Of a DNA stretch of 64,000 bases, positions 43,441 to 51,816 are shown one piece after another; the first letter of the stretch is position 1; each line of letters starts with the position of its first letter. A program made the position numbers and the translations under genes. This DNA is from Paenibacillus sp. J31TS4. Lineage in GTDB: Bacteria > Bacillota > Bacilli > Paenibacillales > NBRC-103111. Under the pieces are notes generated by a model that was given only the letters and a program-made list of their open reading frames with translations, did no database searches and was not told where the DNA came from. The DNA is taken from positions 186,001 to 250,000 of the forward strand of contig NZ_BOSI01000004.1 of the NCBI RefSeq assembly GCF_018403265.1, in the 5' to 3' direction.

Positions 43441-43863
43441 CTATGCCTGGACGTCCTTCATCACATCGTCGAACGACCGGTTCGTATCGACCGGAGCGGA
43501 GAACGTCAGCACGTACCCGTCCAGGTCCCGAACGACGAGCTCCCTGGCGTTCCATGGCCGGAGAATGGGGCCTTCAACATCCTCTCCGGCAAGAGACGCC
43601 CGCCGGGCAAGAGCATCCAGCGCCTCCGGCTCCGCCGCGAAGTTGATCGTCATCCCCCTCCCTCTCGGTCCGTCCGGCGCTCCGCCCGCAAGCAGCATCA
43701 GATCCTGGTACCGCGCGCCGCGCACGTGCGCCATTCCTTCCATCGCGTAGACAGAGCGGAAGCCCAGCGCTTCCTCATACCAGGCCGTCGCACGGGCGAG
43801 ATCGGCCACCTCCAGCTTGACGAACATAGGCATTGGATAAAAGTCCGGTATTTCCTTTTCCAT
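43441..43863 (-). CDS. VOC (glyoxalase/bleomycin resistance-like) family protein
   Basis: A 140-residue protein of two beta-alpha-beta-beta-beta modules (FVKLEVADLARATAWYEEAL; LVVRDLDGYVLTFSAPVD). The family covers glyoxalases, dioxygenases and drug-binding proteins; no specific reaction can be read. AAGGAGG precedes the ATG. No gene was found in 43216-43440 or 43864-44016. Confidence 0.9.
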   Translation of the reverse strand: MEKEIPDFYPMPMFVKLEVADLARATAWYEEALGFRSVYAMEGMAHVRGARYQDLMLLAGGAPDGPRGRGMTINFAAEPEALDALARRASLAGEDVEGPILRPWNARELVVRDLDGYVLTFSAPVDTNRSFDDVMKDVQA

Positions 43864-44016
43864 TTCTCTTCTCCTCCTTTACCGAGGCGTCCGGCCGTTC
43901 CCGCCGGCTTGCCTCAACAACGAGGATAAGGGCTACCGTTACGTGAGGCTCAAGACTTTTTCCATGAACCGGAAGCTCTCCGCCATCCGCGAAATGGAAT
44001 CTCAGCCTGCGTGCAG

Positions 44017-44051
44017 CAAAAAAGCCGCCCGCTCCCGAAGGAGCGAACGGC
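44017..44051 (-). terminator. Terminator of the catalase gene
   Basis: Minus strand GCCGTTCGCTCC/GGAGCGGGCGGC (two mismatches) with a tetraloop and TTTTTTGC. Confidence 0.7.
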
Positions 44052-44164
44052 CAAAACTAAACCTTGCCGGATGAGCTTAAGGGAGCGACCTGCCTGATGA
44101 TCTTCCCGTATTCGGCCCGCTTCTCCCGACGACCGTTGCCCAGCGACCGCCTACAGCGGACGGC

Positions 44165-46294
44165 CTACAGCACCCGCGCCCAGTGGCGATGCTCGGCAAT
44201 CGCGGCGATGAACGCCTCGCTGAAGCTGCCGAGCGCGCTCGCATCCTGCGCAACCACGACGCCGGGCACCGCTGCGAGCGCGGCGGCCGGGTCCACGGCA
44301 TCCGCCGGAGCGACGGCTTTGGCTCCGACGCCTGCGGCGAGCAGCAGATCGGCTCCTTCGCCTACCGCGGCAATCGGCTTGAAGTGCTGGAACGCCTCCT
44401 TGACGAAGACCGCCGGCTTCGGATGCGCGAGCAGCGCATCCACGCTCTTCCGGCCCCCGGCCACGTAGACGGCGTCGTACAGCACCGAGTCGGCCGTCAG
44501 CAGCGACTGGTTCGCCTCGACCTCGCGTCCGTCCTGTCCCTTGATCGGCCCTTGCCGGATGCTGATCAGATCCGCGACGATGCCGGCGTCCTTGAACGCC
44601 TTGGTCACTTCGCTCAGCTCCGCCTCCTGGAAGCCGTCCGCGGCCAGCACCGCCACCTTGCGCGTCAGCGGCGACTTGGCACTGTTCATCATGCTGAGCG
44701 CGGGAGATACGAGCGTGACGGGCGACGGCTTCGGATCCGCCGGAGGCACCGCGCCGATGCCCTCGGCGATCCGGGCCGCGAGCACTTCATCGACGTTGCT
44801 GAACACGTCGACGACCCGCTGCCGGATCTCCTTGCTCTGCACCTTGCCGAGCTCGAAGTGGAACGCGCTGACGATATGGTCCTTTTCGACGTCGGACATG
44901 CTGTTCCAGAACAGCGTCGCCTGGCTGTAATGGTCCTTGAAGCTGTCGCTGCGCTGCCGGACCTTGCGCCCCTCTACCTTCTCGGTATAATGCTCGTAGC
45001 CGCCCTCGGCCGTGGAAGCGGGCTCCGGCGTGTTCCCGGAGAGCGAGTTTTTGTGATAGCTTGTCTGGCCCCGGTTGATCGTCATCCGGTGCATGCCGTC
45101 CCGCTGGTTGTTATGCACCGGCGCCACGGAGCGGTTGATCGGGATCTCATGGAAGTTCGGACCGCCGAGCCGGGTCAGCTGAGTATCCGTATAGGAGAAC
45201 AGCCGGCCTTGCAGCAGCGGATCGTTCGTGAAGTCGATGCCCGGCACGACGTGCCCGGGATGGAACGCGATCTGCTCCGTCTCGGCGAAGAAATTGTCCG
45301 TGTTCCGGTTCAGCGTCATCTTCCCGATGAGCTTCACGGGCACGAGCTCCTCTGGCCAAATCTTCGTCGGATCCAGAATATCGAAGTCGAAGTTGAATTC
45401 ATCCTCTTCCTTGATCAGCTGGACGCCGAATTCAAATTCCGGGTAGTTGCCCGATTCGATCGCTTCCCACAGGTCGCGCCGGTTGAAATCGGGGTCCTTG
45501 CCCGCCACCTTCTGGGTCTCGTCCCAGACGAGCGAATGGACGCCGAGCACAGGCTTCCAGTGGAACTTGACGAAGTGCGCCTCGCCCTGCTCGTTGACGA
45601 AGCGGAACGTATGAACGCCGAAGCCCTCCATCATTCGGTAGCTGCGAGGGAACGAGCGGTCCGACATCGCCCACATGATCATATGGGCGCTCTCCGTGTT
45701 CTGCCCGACGAAATCCCAGAGCGTATCGTGCGCCGTCGATGCCTGCGGCATCTCGTTATGCGGCTCCGGCTTGACGGCGTGGACGAAATCCGGGAATTTG
45801 ATGGCGTCCTGAATGAAGAAGACCGGCATGTTATTGCCGACCAGGTCGTAATTGCCTTCTTCCGTATAGAACTTGGTCGCGAAGCCGCGGACGTCGCGCA
45901 CTGTGTCGGCCGAGCCCCGCGAGCCCGCCACCGTCGAGAAGCGGACGAATACCGGCGTGCGGACCGACGGGTCCTGCAGAAACTTCGCTTTCGTATACTT
46001 GGTCATCGGCTCGTACACCTGAAAATAGCCGTGCGCCCCGAAGCCCCGCGCATGCACGACGCGCTCCGGAATACGCTCGTGATCGAAGTGGGTCATCTTT
46101 TCCCGGAAGTGAAAGTCCTCCATGAGGGTAGGCCCGCGGTCGCCGGCCTTGAGGGAATGCTCCGTATCGGTCAGGCGGAGGCCGTGGTTCGTCGTCAGCT
46201 TCTGGCCACGGTCGTCCACGGTAAAGTCGTTCAGCTGCCGGTCCTTGGCGGTGGACTGCTTAGGGTCGCGTTCGTCGTTCGGTTGTCGGGTCAT
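44165..46294 (-). CDS. katE: Large-subunit catalase with C-terminal flavodoxin/DJ-1-like domain
   Basis: A 709-residue monofunctional haem catalase of the large-subunit (KatE/HPII) type. The distal His81 lies in VVHARGFGAHGYF, the distal Asn in DLVGNNMPVFF, and the proximal Tyr region is RLFSYTDTQLTRLG. After about residue 550 comes the DJ-1/PfpI-like domain (KVAVLAADGFQEAELSEVTK). It breaks down hydrogen peroxide in the cytoplasm. A SigB promoter lies 164 bp upstream, as for B. subtilis katE. Confidence 0.95.
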   Translation of the reverse strand: MTRQPNDERDPKQSTAKDRQLNDFTVDDRGQKLTTNHGLRLTDTEHSLKAGDRGPTLMEDFHFREKMTHFDHERIPERVVHARGFGAHGYFQVYEPMTKYTKAKFLQDPSVRTPVFVRFSTVAGSRGSADTVRDVRGFATKFYTEEGNYDLVGNNMPVFFIQDAIKFPDFVHAVKPEPHNEMPQASTAHDTLWDFVGQNTESAHMIMWAMSDRSFPRSYRMMEGFGVHTFRFVNEQGEAHFVKFHWKPVLGVHSLVWDETQKVAGKDPDFNRRDLWEAIESGNYPEFEFGVQLIKEEDEFNFDFDILDPTKIWPEELVPVKLIGKMTLNRNTDNFFAETEQIAFHPGHVVPGIDFTNDPLLQGRLFSYTDTQLTRLGGPNFHEIPINRSVAPVHNNQRDGMHRMTINRGQTSYHKNSLSGNTPEPASTAEGGYEHYTEKVEGRKVRQRSDSFKDHYSQATLFWNSMSDVEKDHIVSAFHFELGKVQSKEIRQRVVDVFSNVDEVLAARIAEGIGAVPPADPKPSPVTLVSPALSMMNSAKSPLTRKVAVLAADGFQEAELSEVTKAFKDAGIVADLISIRQGPIKGQDGREVEANQSLLTADSVLYDAVYVAGGRKSVDALLAHPKPAVFVKEAFQHFKPIAAVGEGADLLLAAGVGAKAVAPADAVDPAAALAAVPGVVVAQDASALGSFSEAFIAAIAEHRHWARVL

Positions 46295-46457
46295 AGGTTC
46301 GCTTCCTCCTTCGCATGATCGGCAGAGCCGTTCCGCTGGAACGTCTCTTCCGTTTATGGCGGTGCAGGCCGGAAAGCGGAGTGCGGCGGCCGGGTCTTGC
46401 GTTATGTATGCAGGGCAGACAGGGTACCGCGCAGGCCTCCGCAGGCCCGGTTCCTAT

Positions 46458-46483
46458 TTACCCAATGCCGGACGACCTAAAAC
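46458..46483 (-). promoter_or_regulatory. SigB-type promoter of the catalase gene
   Basis: Minus strand GTTTTA (46478-46483), 14 bp spacer, GGGTAA (46458-46463). Leader of about 155 nt to the start codon. Confidence 0.72.
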
Positions 46484-46589
46484 CGGACGAACCCAAATTC
46501 GTTCGAATAGTCTGACAGTTGTGACAAAAGGCCGACTCTTTCTCCTCCGCCTCCGTGACGTTCTACCGGCTCCCTCCTCCACGCACGAC

Positions 46590-46620
46590 AAAAAAGCCGG
46601 CTGCGCGCAGGGCAGCCGGC
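46590..46620 (-). terminator. Terminator of the DinB gene
   Basis: GCCGGCTGC/GCAGCCGGC stem, 7-nt loop, six T residues on the minus strand. Confidence 0.88.
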
Positions 46621-46665
46621 ATTTTGAATTCTGCCTGAGCGGAAGGCCGTGCCGTCGGGCGGCCG

Positions 46666-47142
46666 TTACGCCTGCGGCTGGGAGGCGAGCTTCGCCAGGT
46701 TGGCCGCCGTCGTCAGGTGCATCGCCTCGTGAATGAAGGCGAACGAGAAGATTTCGCCTACCGTGTCGAAGCGCATGGTGCCGAGCAGGAACGGCTCGGG
46801 CAGCGCCTTGTCGAGCGCCTCGGCCGGGATCGTGCCGAGATTCTCCAGCTGCTCCGACAGGTACCCCAACAGCTCTTCCTTGGAGGGAGGCTCGATCGTC
46901 CAATCGGCCGGACGAGTGCCGGAAGAGAACAATGCTGCGTAGCTCTCCGGAAGCTTGGAGTCGAACGGCAAAAACCTGGAGAGGAACTGGTCGAGCGTCA
47001 CGGCCATATGCCCGATATTCCAGCGAATCGTGTTGTTGAACGGGGCCGGCTGGACATCGAACAGCTCCTCCGGAACTCCCTGCAGGCGGCCAATCGCCAT
47101 CCGGCGGACCGTCTTTGCGGTGTTGACCATGGCTTGGGACAT
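46666..47142 (-). CDS. DinB superfamily protein
   Basis: A 158-residue four-helix-bundle protein of the DinB/YfiT group. The metal-binding His residues are in RWNIGHMAVTLDQFL and in FAFIHEAMHLTTAANL. These proteins may act as thiol-dependent transferases; role unknown. AGGGGG lies before the ATG. Single gene. Confidence 0.9.
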   Translation of the reverse strand: MSQAMVNTAKTVRRMAIGRLQGVPEELFDVQPAPFNNTIRWNIGHMAVTLDQFLSRFLPFDSKLPESYAALFSSGTRPADWTIEPPSKEELLGYLSEQLENLGTIPAEALDKALPEPFLLGTMRFDTVGEIFSFAFIHEAMHLTTAANLAKLASQPQA

Positions 47143-47352
47143 GGATCATACCCCCTATGTAGAATTGAACCTGCGGCTGGAGCGCAGCCTGCGGTCCGGC
47201 GGCATCCGCGCCGCTAGCAAAAGTATAGTCGGTTGCGGGGCGCGCGGCAATCGTCTGACGGAACGATCTTTTGGAATCACCATGGTCCGGCATCCCCGAA
47301 CCGGCCCCTCTCCCGCGTCCGCCGGTTCCCCGCCCTTGCCGCGTCTCCTCCT

Positions 47353-48090
47353 TCAACGAAAAGCCCGACGGACGGCCGCTCGCAGCTCGTCGCGCCTTTC
47401 CCGGAATTGCCGGTGCCGGTGGCCGTTGCTCCCCGACGGATGCGGGAAGCCCCACAGGCAGCGGCTCCCGTCGAGTCTTCCCTCGGCGGCCAGCAGGCTG
47501 AGCACCTGCTCGACGGCCTGGCCGAGCGGGATCAGATACGGGCCGTCCAGCCGCCGCCACTCTTCCTCGAAGGAGCGGACAGCCGTCTCCCGCAGCCAGT
47601 CCGTGCCGAGGAGCGAGGGCCGGTGCCCATTGTAGTTGCTCCCCTCGACGAAGACCGGGTGCCGAAGGAGGGACGTCGTGTGGAGCGGCCCGCCGCAGCC
47701 GGCAAACGCCTCCTCGCAGGTAGATAGCCCTAGCGCCCGGTCGAGCTCCAGCTCATCGAGCATGGCTACGAGGTGACGCCTCATCGGGCCGGCGTACCGG
47801 GCTCCCTCCTTCGCGGCGCGGGCGGCCTCCTCCAGCGAACGGCCTCGCTGCAGCTCGTCCCGGGCGATCCGGTAGGCGGTCTCCGTCTGCGTCCAGCCCG
47901 GCGTAATGCCGACCAGCATGAGTTTGGCACTATCCGGCAGCCAGTCGTTATGCGGGGCATAATGCATTTGGAGTGCCCCCTCCTCTCGGAGCAGGAACCG
48001 CCCGTCCAGCAGTTCCTCCTTCGACAGCTTTCCGGGAGGCAGCTTCCGGATCCCGGGGGCGAACCGCTCAAGCCACGATGTGAGCAGCAC
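47353..48090 (-). CDS. Uracil-DNA glycosylase-superfamily-like protein
   Basis: A 245-residue protein with the UDG-fold signatures LMLVGITPGWTQTETAYR (the GxxPG loop) and WGFPHPSGSNGHRHRQF near the C terminus (HPS loop). Between them GPYLIPLGQAVEQVL resembles the usual strand before the second motif. Whether it removes uracil or acts as an unrelated superfamily member is not clear. A GTG start at 48090 is chosen because AAAGGAGAG is 8 nt upstream; no ATG nearby has a site. The gap 47143-47352 shows no gene. Confidence 0.78.
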   Translation of the reverse strand: MLLTSWLERFAPGIRKLPPGKLSKEELLDGRFLLREEGALQMHYAPHNDWLPDSAKLMLVGITPGWTQTETAYRIARDELQRGRSLEEAARAAKEGARYAGPMRRHLVAMLDELELDRALGLSTCEEAFAGCGGPLHTTSLLRHPVFVEGSNYNGHRPSLLGTDWLRETAVRSFEEEWRRLDGPYLIPLGQAVEQVLSLLAAEGRLDGSRCLWGFPHPSGSNGHRHRQFRERRDELRAAVRRAFR

Positions 48091-48237
48091 ATGGTTCTCT
48101 CCTTTCCGTTCCTGCCGGGCTTCGCAAGGGCGCATGAAGCCTCAGACGGAGTTCTTGGGGCGCGGCGGTATTTTGCCGCAACGCTTTTCTCATCTTATTG
48201 TATAATAATGGGAGATCACTTTCCTACGAGGATCCCC

Positions 48238-48441
48238 ATGATTACGATCCCTGGCTACCAGATTCGGGAGCTGATCCTGGACGAACCTTATCTATCGGTT
48301 TACTGAGCCTATTCCGACCAGTCCGCCAGCTGCGTCACCATGAAAATCGCCAAGGAGAGCCATCGGCTCCGGCGCGAGCGAGACCGCTCATTCTGCGAGA
48401 AGGAGGACCATCCGATGATGCGCGACAAAATCCCCCGGTAA
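48238..48441 (+). pseudogene. Remnant of a serine/threonine kinase-type gene (N-terminal piece)
   Basis: A start with promoter-like TATAAT (48201-48206) and GAGG site opens MITIPGYQIRELILDEPYLS followed by VY, then TGA (48304-48306), then in the same frame AYSDQSASCVTMKIAKESHR and more until TAA at 48441. The first line matches the N terminus of large kinase/ATPase/histidine kinase proteins (IPGYxIxExIxExxxSxVYRA), and TGA stands where Arg (CGA) is expected. The rest of the large gene is gone. Confidence 0.65.
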
Positions 48442-48509
48442 CCCCGTGGACCCCCTATTGGCCTTGCGAAGCCATAGCCGGACAAGACCAATAGAGGAGG
48501 ACGACAAAA

Positions 48510-49418
48510 ATGTGGCCAAGAACGATCGAATGGACTGAGCTGACCTTTGGCGTGGAGATCGAATTCGTCGGGGGCGCCCCGACGGAGCTGGAGCTGCTCC
48601 CGGACTGGGAGATGGCGCTCGACGAGCGGCAGATAGACGAGACGGGTGAGGAGTCGGGCAGCGAGCTGAAGCCGCCGCCGATTCGCTGGGCAGACCGTGA
48701 GCAGATCCGGACCATGCTGCGCCGGCTCAGAGAGCAGGGAGCGCTCGCCAATTGGAGCTGCGGGCTGCATGTGCATGTCGGGCTGGAACCATGGGGAGAA
48801 GACGCTCTCCTGCCGATGCTGGAGGCCGCGCTCGCCAGCCAGCAGGCGCTGGAGGGGCTGCTGAGGACGAGTGGGCATCGGCTGTTGTTCTGCCCGCCTG
48901 TCCTGCCCGAGATGGTGTCCCGCTTCCGCGAAGCCCCGTGCTCCGAGGCGCTGCGTCGGACGGGACGCCCGCAATCCCACCGCTGCGGCCTTAACTTCGC
49001 TGCGTGGTACGACATCGGCACCGTCGAGATCCGCTATGCCAACGGCTCCCTCGACGAGGATGAGGTGCTGCGAACGATCGAGCTGTGCCTTCGGTACGTC
49101 GCTGCGCTTGGCGCGGGCTGGACGCTGCCCACCGAGCCCCCCGCGCTGGCGGAGCGGCTGGGCGTCCCGGCGGAGGGATATCCGCCGCCCGCCCCGGCTC
49201 CGCGGTGGTTCCAGGAGCGGATGTGGCTCGAGGAGATGCTGCGGCCGATCCTCGCCCCGCTGGCGCTGCAGCTTGCTCCTGCCGGCGAGATTCATCATAT
49301 CCTGCCGGTAGAGGACGGGCTGCTTCTCGCCGTGGAGACGCAGGACGACAAGCTCGACCGGGCGGTGGTGAAGCCGGGGCCCGGTGGCTGGAGGCTGGAC
49401 CGCGTCTTGCAGCCGTAA
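48510..49418 (+). CDS. Amidoligase family protein
   Basis: A 302-residue protein of the amidoligase_2 group, with the glutamine synthetase-like COOH-NH2 ligase fold: LTFGVEIEFVGG (first strand, acidic metal site), GEESGSELKPPPIRW, CGLHVHVGLEPWG (His pair) and NFAAWYDIGTVEIRYANGSL. The group joins amine and carboxyl groups using ATP, probably to make or modify peptides or wall material; the substrate is unknown. GAGGAGG precedes the ATG. The usual gamma-glutamyl cyclotransferase neighbour is absent; a kinase remnant lies upstream. Confidence 0.85.
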   Translation: MWPRTIEWTELTFGVEIEFVGGAPTELELLPDWEMALDERQIDETGEESGSELKPPPIRWADREQIRTMLRRLREQGALANWSCGLHVHVGLEPWGEDALLPMLEAALASQQALEGLLRTSGHRLLFCPPVLPEMVSRFREAPCSEALRRTGRPQSHRCGLNFAAWYDIGTVEIRYANGSLDEDEVLRTIELCLRYVAALGAGWTLPTEPPALAERLGVPAEGYPPPAPAPRWFQERMWLEEMLRPILAPLALQLAPAGEIHHILPVEDGLLLAVETQDDKLDRAVVKPGPGGWRLDRVLQP

Positions 49419-49428
49419 CGATAGACGA

Positions 49429-49464
49429 GGCCGGGTGTCCTAGGACGCCCGGCCCCGTTTTTTC
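49429..49464 (+). terminator. Terminator of the amidoligase gene
   Basis: GGCCGGGTGTCC/GGACGCCCGGCC (one G-T pair) with a TA loop, followed by CCG and a T-rich tract. Confidence 0.88.
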
Positions 49465-49528
49465 TTTTGTTAAATGGGAGCGGTACGGCTTCCTTGCGGC
49501 CTACCATATTCTCGTTCCCTATTCTACC

Positions 49529-50182
49529 TCACGGCCACAGCCAGGTCTGCGTCCACCCTTCTCCCACTCGGGTATACCGCAGCCGGATATGCCTGCGCTC
49601 CTCATCACCTTGCCAAAACTCGGCTTCTTCCGCGGTCAGTCTGTACAAGGTCCAGGTTGGCGCAACCAGGCCGGGGGTTTGGCGCACCATGGCTAACTGG
49701 TCCGCTAACGCCCGATCGAGCTCCCCCTGCTCGCTCAGGATGGTGCTTTGCCTGTCCAGCAAAGCAATGGCCCTCGCTGTTTCGCCCCGATTCAAAAAAT
49801 CTTGGGCGCTAAGCTCCTTCCCCATCCTCCCGACCGTTCCGCGTATTCTTATCTGCCGTCCCAAGGGGGGCCAGTAAAAGGTTAAGGCGGCGTACGGATT
49901 GTCCTGCAGCTGTTCTCCCTTCCGGCTCGCGGAGCTGGAGGCAAAATACCAGCCCTGCTCGTCCACGTCCTTCAAGATGAGAACGCGAGCATCCGGGTAC
50001 CCGTCCCGATCCGCCGTCGAAAGAGTCATCGCATGTGGCTCCGTTACGCCATGATCGAGTGCGGCTTGGAACCAGTCCAAAAAGAGAGCGTACGGACTTT
50101 CCTTGGCATGCGTCGGCACAAAGGACGGAAAGGGTCCGGCCAGCGTCTTGCTTCGTCTAATCGCTTCCCTCGTTCGTTCCAT
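49529..50182 (-). CDS. pdxH: Pyridoxamine 5'-phosphate oxidase
   Basis: A 217-residue FMN-binding split-barrel enzyme. RVLILKDVDEQGWYFASSSASRKGEQLQ carries the FMN/substrate residues (in segments), followed by YWPPLGRQIRIRG and the C-terminal RHIRLRYTRVGEGW. It oxidises pyridoxamine or pyridoxine phosphate to PLP. The final segment differs from the strict RLRxxR ending of E. coli PdxH, so a relative with altered substrate is possible. The gap 50183-50356 shows no gene. Confidence 0.85.
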   Translation of the reverse strand: MERTREAIRRSKTLAGPFPSFVPTHAKESPYALFLDWFQAALDHGVTEPHAMTLSTADRDGYPDARVLILKDVDEQGWYFASSSASRKGEQLQDNPYAALTFYWPPLGRQIRIRGTVGRMGKELSAQDFLNRGETARAIALLDRQSTILSEQGELDRALADQLAMVRQTPGLVAPTWTLYRLTAEEAEFWQGDEERRHIRLRYTRVGEGWTQTWLWP

Positions 50183-50356
50183 AAACCTCTCTCCCCTCCC
50201 TCTCCCAACGTTTCATCCATTTTACGAAGAAGCCCCGGCTTTTTCCACCTGCCTCCCCTCCAGCTTGACTCCGGCATTCGGCTGTTGATGGAAGCGTGGG
50301 CGGGCGTTCTGCGGGACTAGATAGCCGAAGCGTTTCGTCCCGCCTTAACCGGCCAG

Positions 50357-51073
50357 TTACTCGGAGGCTTCAGACAAGCCCAAATCTTGAAGCAACCGAT
50401 AGAGAAAGTAGATGCCTCGCATCTGCAGGCCAATCCTTGTATGCAGATACTCCTGGATCCTTTCGGCAACGTTCATCGCTTGCTCGAAGTTCTGTATGTT
50501 TACTTGTGCAATCGATTGCTTGAGGGTCACGGTCTCCTCGGAATAAACAGCGCCCTGCAGCACCTGCAGCATCCGGATCTTAAAAAGATGGGGTTCCTTA
50601 TATAGACGGTATCCGTTATCTGGGTCCCGCTCCGTAGAGAACAGGCCGCTTTTCTCCCAGTGACGGATAGCTGATTTGGGAACCCCCGTCTGTCTGGAGA
50701 CCTCGTGGATGCGAAAGCGTTGGTTGCCGTCGTATGGTTGACTGCCTTCCGCATACGCTTTCCATTCCCTGATCAGTTGAGCTAACCTTTCCTTTTCCCG
50801 GTGCAGCAGGACCTCCCTTTCCCTGACGATCCACAGGGCGTCGTCGAGCTCCTTTCTGTGAAGACAAAGCAGCACCTCGGTCGTCGCTTCCATTCCGAAC
50901 GCGGGGGCCATGGCTTGCAGGCATGCCAGATAGGCTTCATGCCGTTCCGTGTACAGGCGGTATCCGTTTGCGGATCGTTCCGCAGGCGGGAGCAGCCCTT
51001 TTGCTTCGTAGTTCCGCAATGTGTTGGCGCTCATGTTATACTTGTCTGCCAGTTTTTTGGGTCGGACTCCCAC
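50357..51073 (-). CDS. MerR-family regulator with two HTH domains
   Basis: A 238-residue protein holding two MerR-type DNA-binding domains. The first is at the N terminus (KKLADKYNMSANTLRNYEAK, then NGYRLYTERHEAYL). The second starts near residue 118 (RIHEVSRQTGVPKSAIRHWE, then NGYRLYKEPHLFKI). Each has its own wing. A helical C-terminal region follows without a clear ligand domain. Start: GTG at 51073 with AAGGGGGG upstream; an earlier in-frame start exists at 51151 but lacks a site. It is divergent from the unknown gene and the Vgb gene, which it probably regulates. Codon use is less GC-rich than the window norm. Confidence 0.82.
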   Translation of the reverse strand: MGVRPKKLADKYNMSANTLRNYEAKGLLPPAERSANGYRLYTERHEAYLACLQAMAPAFGMEATTEVLLCLHRKELDDALWIVREREVLLHREKERLAQLIREWKAYAEGSQPYDGNQRFRIHEVSRQTGVPKSAIRHWEKSGLFSTERDPDNGYRLYKEPHLFKIRMLQVLQGAVYSEETVTLKQSIAQVNIQNFEQAMNVAERIQEYLHTRIGLQMRGIYFLYRLLQDLGLSEASE

Positions 51074-51225
51074 GCTATCCCCCCCTTTGCAAATATAGGA
51101 CATGAAACCTTTTGTAAGGTTATTCTGGTCTACTCCTTTATTTCCTTCCACTTTATTTCAAAACCTTCCAATTTGCTTCCATGTTATAGAATGGGGGTAT
51201 CCCAATTATCAAGGAGGAGGTACGC

Positions 51226-51720
51226 ATGACAGGAAACCCAGTATTCCGTGCCGATATGACAATCGAGGAGATTGGCGAGGCGGGCAATCGGTATATCGAA
51301 TCGGCATGGAAGCCCTTGTACGATTCGATGCATGATCAGTTAACGGCCGCTTTTCACGAAATCGAGGATGCCGCTTACGGACTGTACTTGGACCGGTTGA
51401 TGCCCGCCCTGTTCGATGGCCTTGAGAACGCCGGGTTCGAAGCGATGGAACCCACTCGGGAGAATGATTTCGTAATCGGGCAATGTCTGCTGTTTCGCAA
51501 CTCGGTTGAAAAATGGGGAACCGAGGACAACCGATCCCGGATTTTTTGGAACGTTATCCGCAGGAAAACGAATCAACAGCCTGTCGGCACGTTATTGACG
51601 GAACTCCTTCATTCTCATCTGAAGTTTGAGATTCCTGCGGCACCTGTCCTCTATTCACTGCAAGAGTGGGAGAGGGAGCCGATCGCGCAAGGGATCCGAC
51701 AAATCAAGGAATCCCAATAA
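51226..51720 (+). CDS. Hypothetical 164-residue protein
   Basis: I do not recognise this protein. It is acidic and mostly helical (MTIEEIGEAGNRYIESAWKP, EIEDAAYGLYLDRLMPALF), with no signal peptide or membrane segment. AAGGAGGAGG precedes the ATG and codon use is like that of the adjacent MerR and Vgb genes. It is divergent from the MerR gene by 152 bp and lies 96 bp before the Vgb gene, so it may share the MerR-controlled promoter. Confidence 0.7.
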   Translation: MTGNPVFRADMTIEEIGEAGNRYIESAWKPLYDSMHDQLTAAFHEIEDAAYGLYLDRLMPALFDGLENAGFEAMEPTRENDFVIGQCLLFRNSVEKWGTEDNRSRIFWNVIRRKTNQQPVGTLLTELLHSHLKFEIPAAPVLYSLQEWEREPIAQGIRQIKESQ

Positions 51721-51816
51721 AGGACGCTTCTATGGCCGCAGGGAATCTGCCGAGATGGTCAGGAAACGTTATTCGCCTGAAGAGGATTTACCAGTTCATA
51801 CTTTGGAGGGAAACGC

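Noticed and set aside
44183-46318. A 711-codon plus-strand frame
   Set aside because: Antisense shadow of the catalase gene; His/Arg/Glu-rich and without a recognisable domain.
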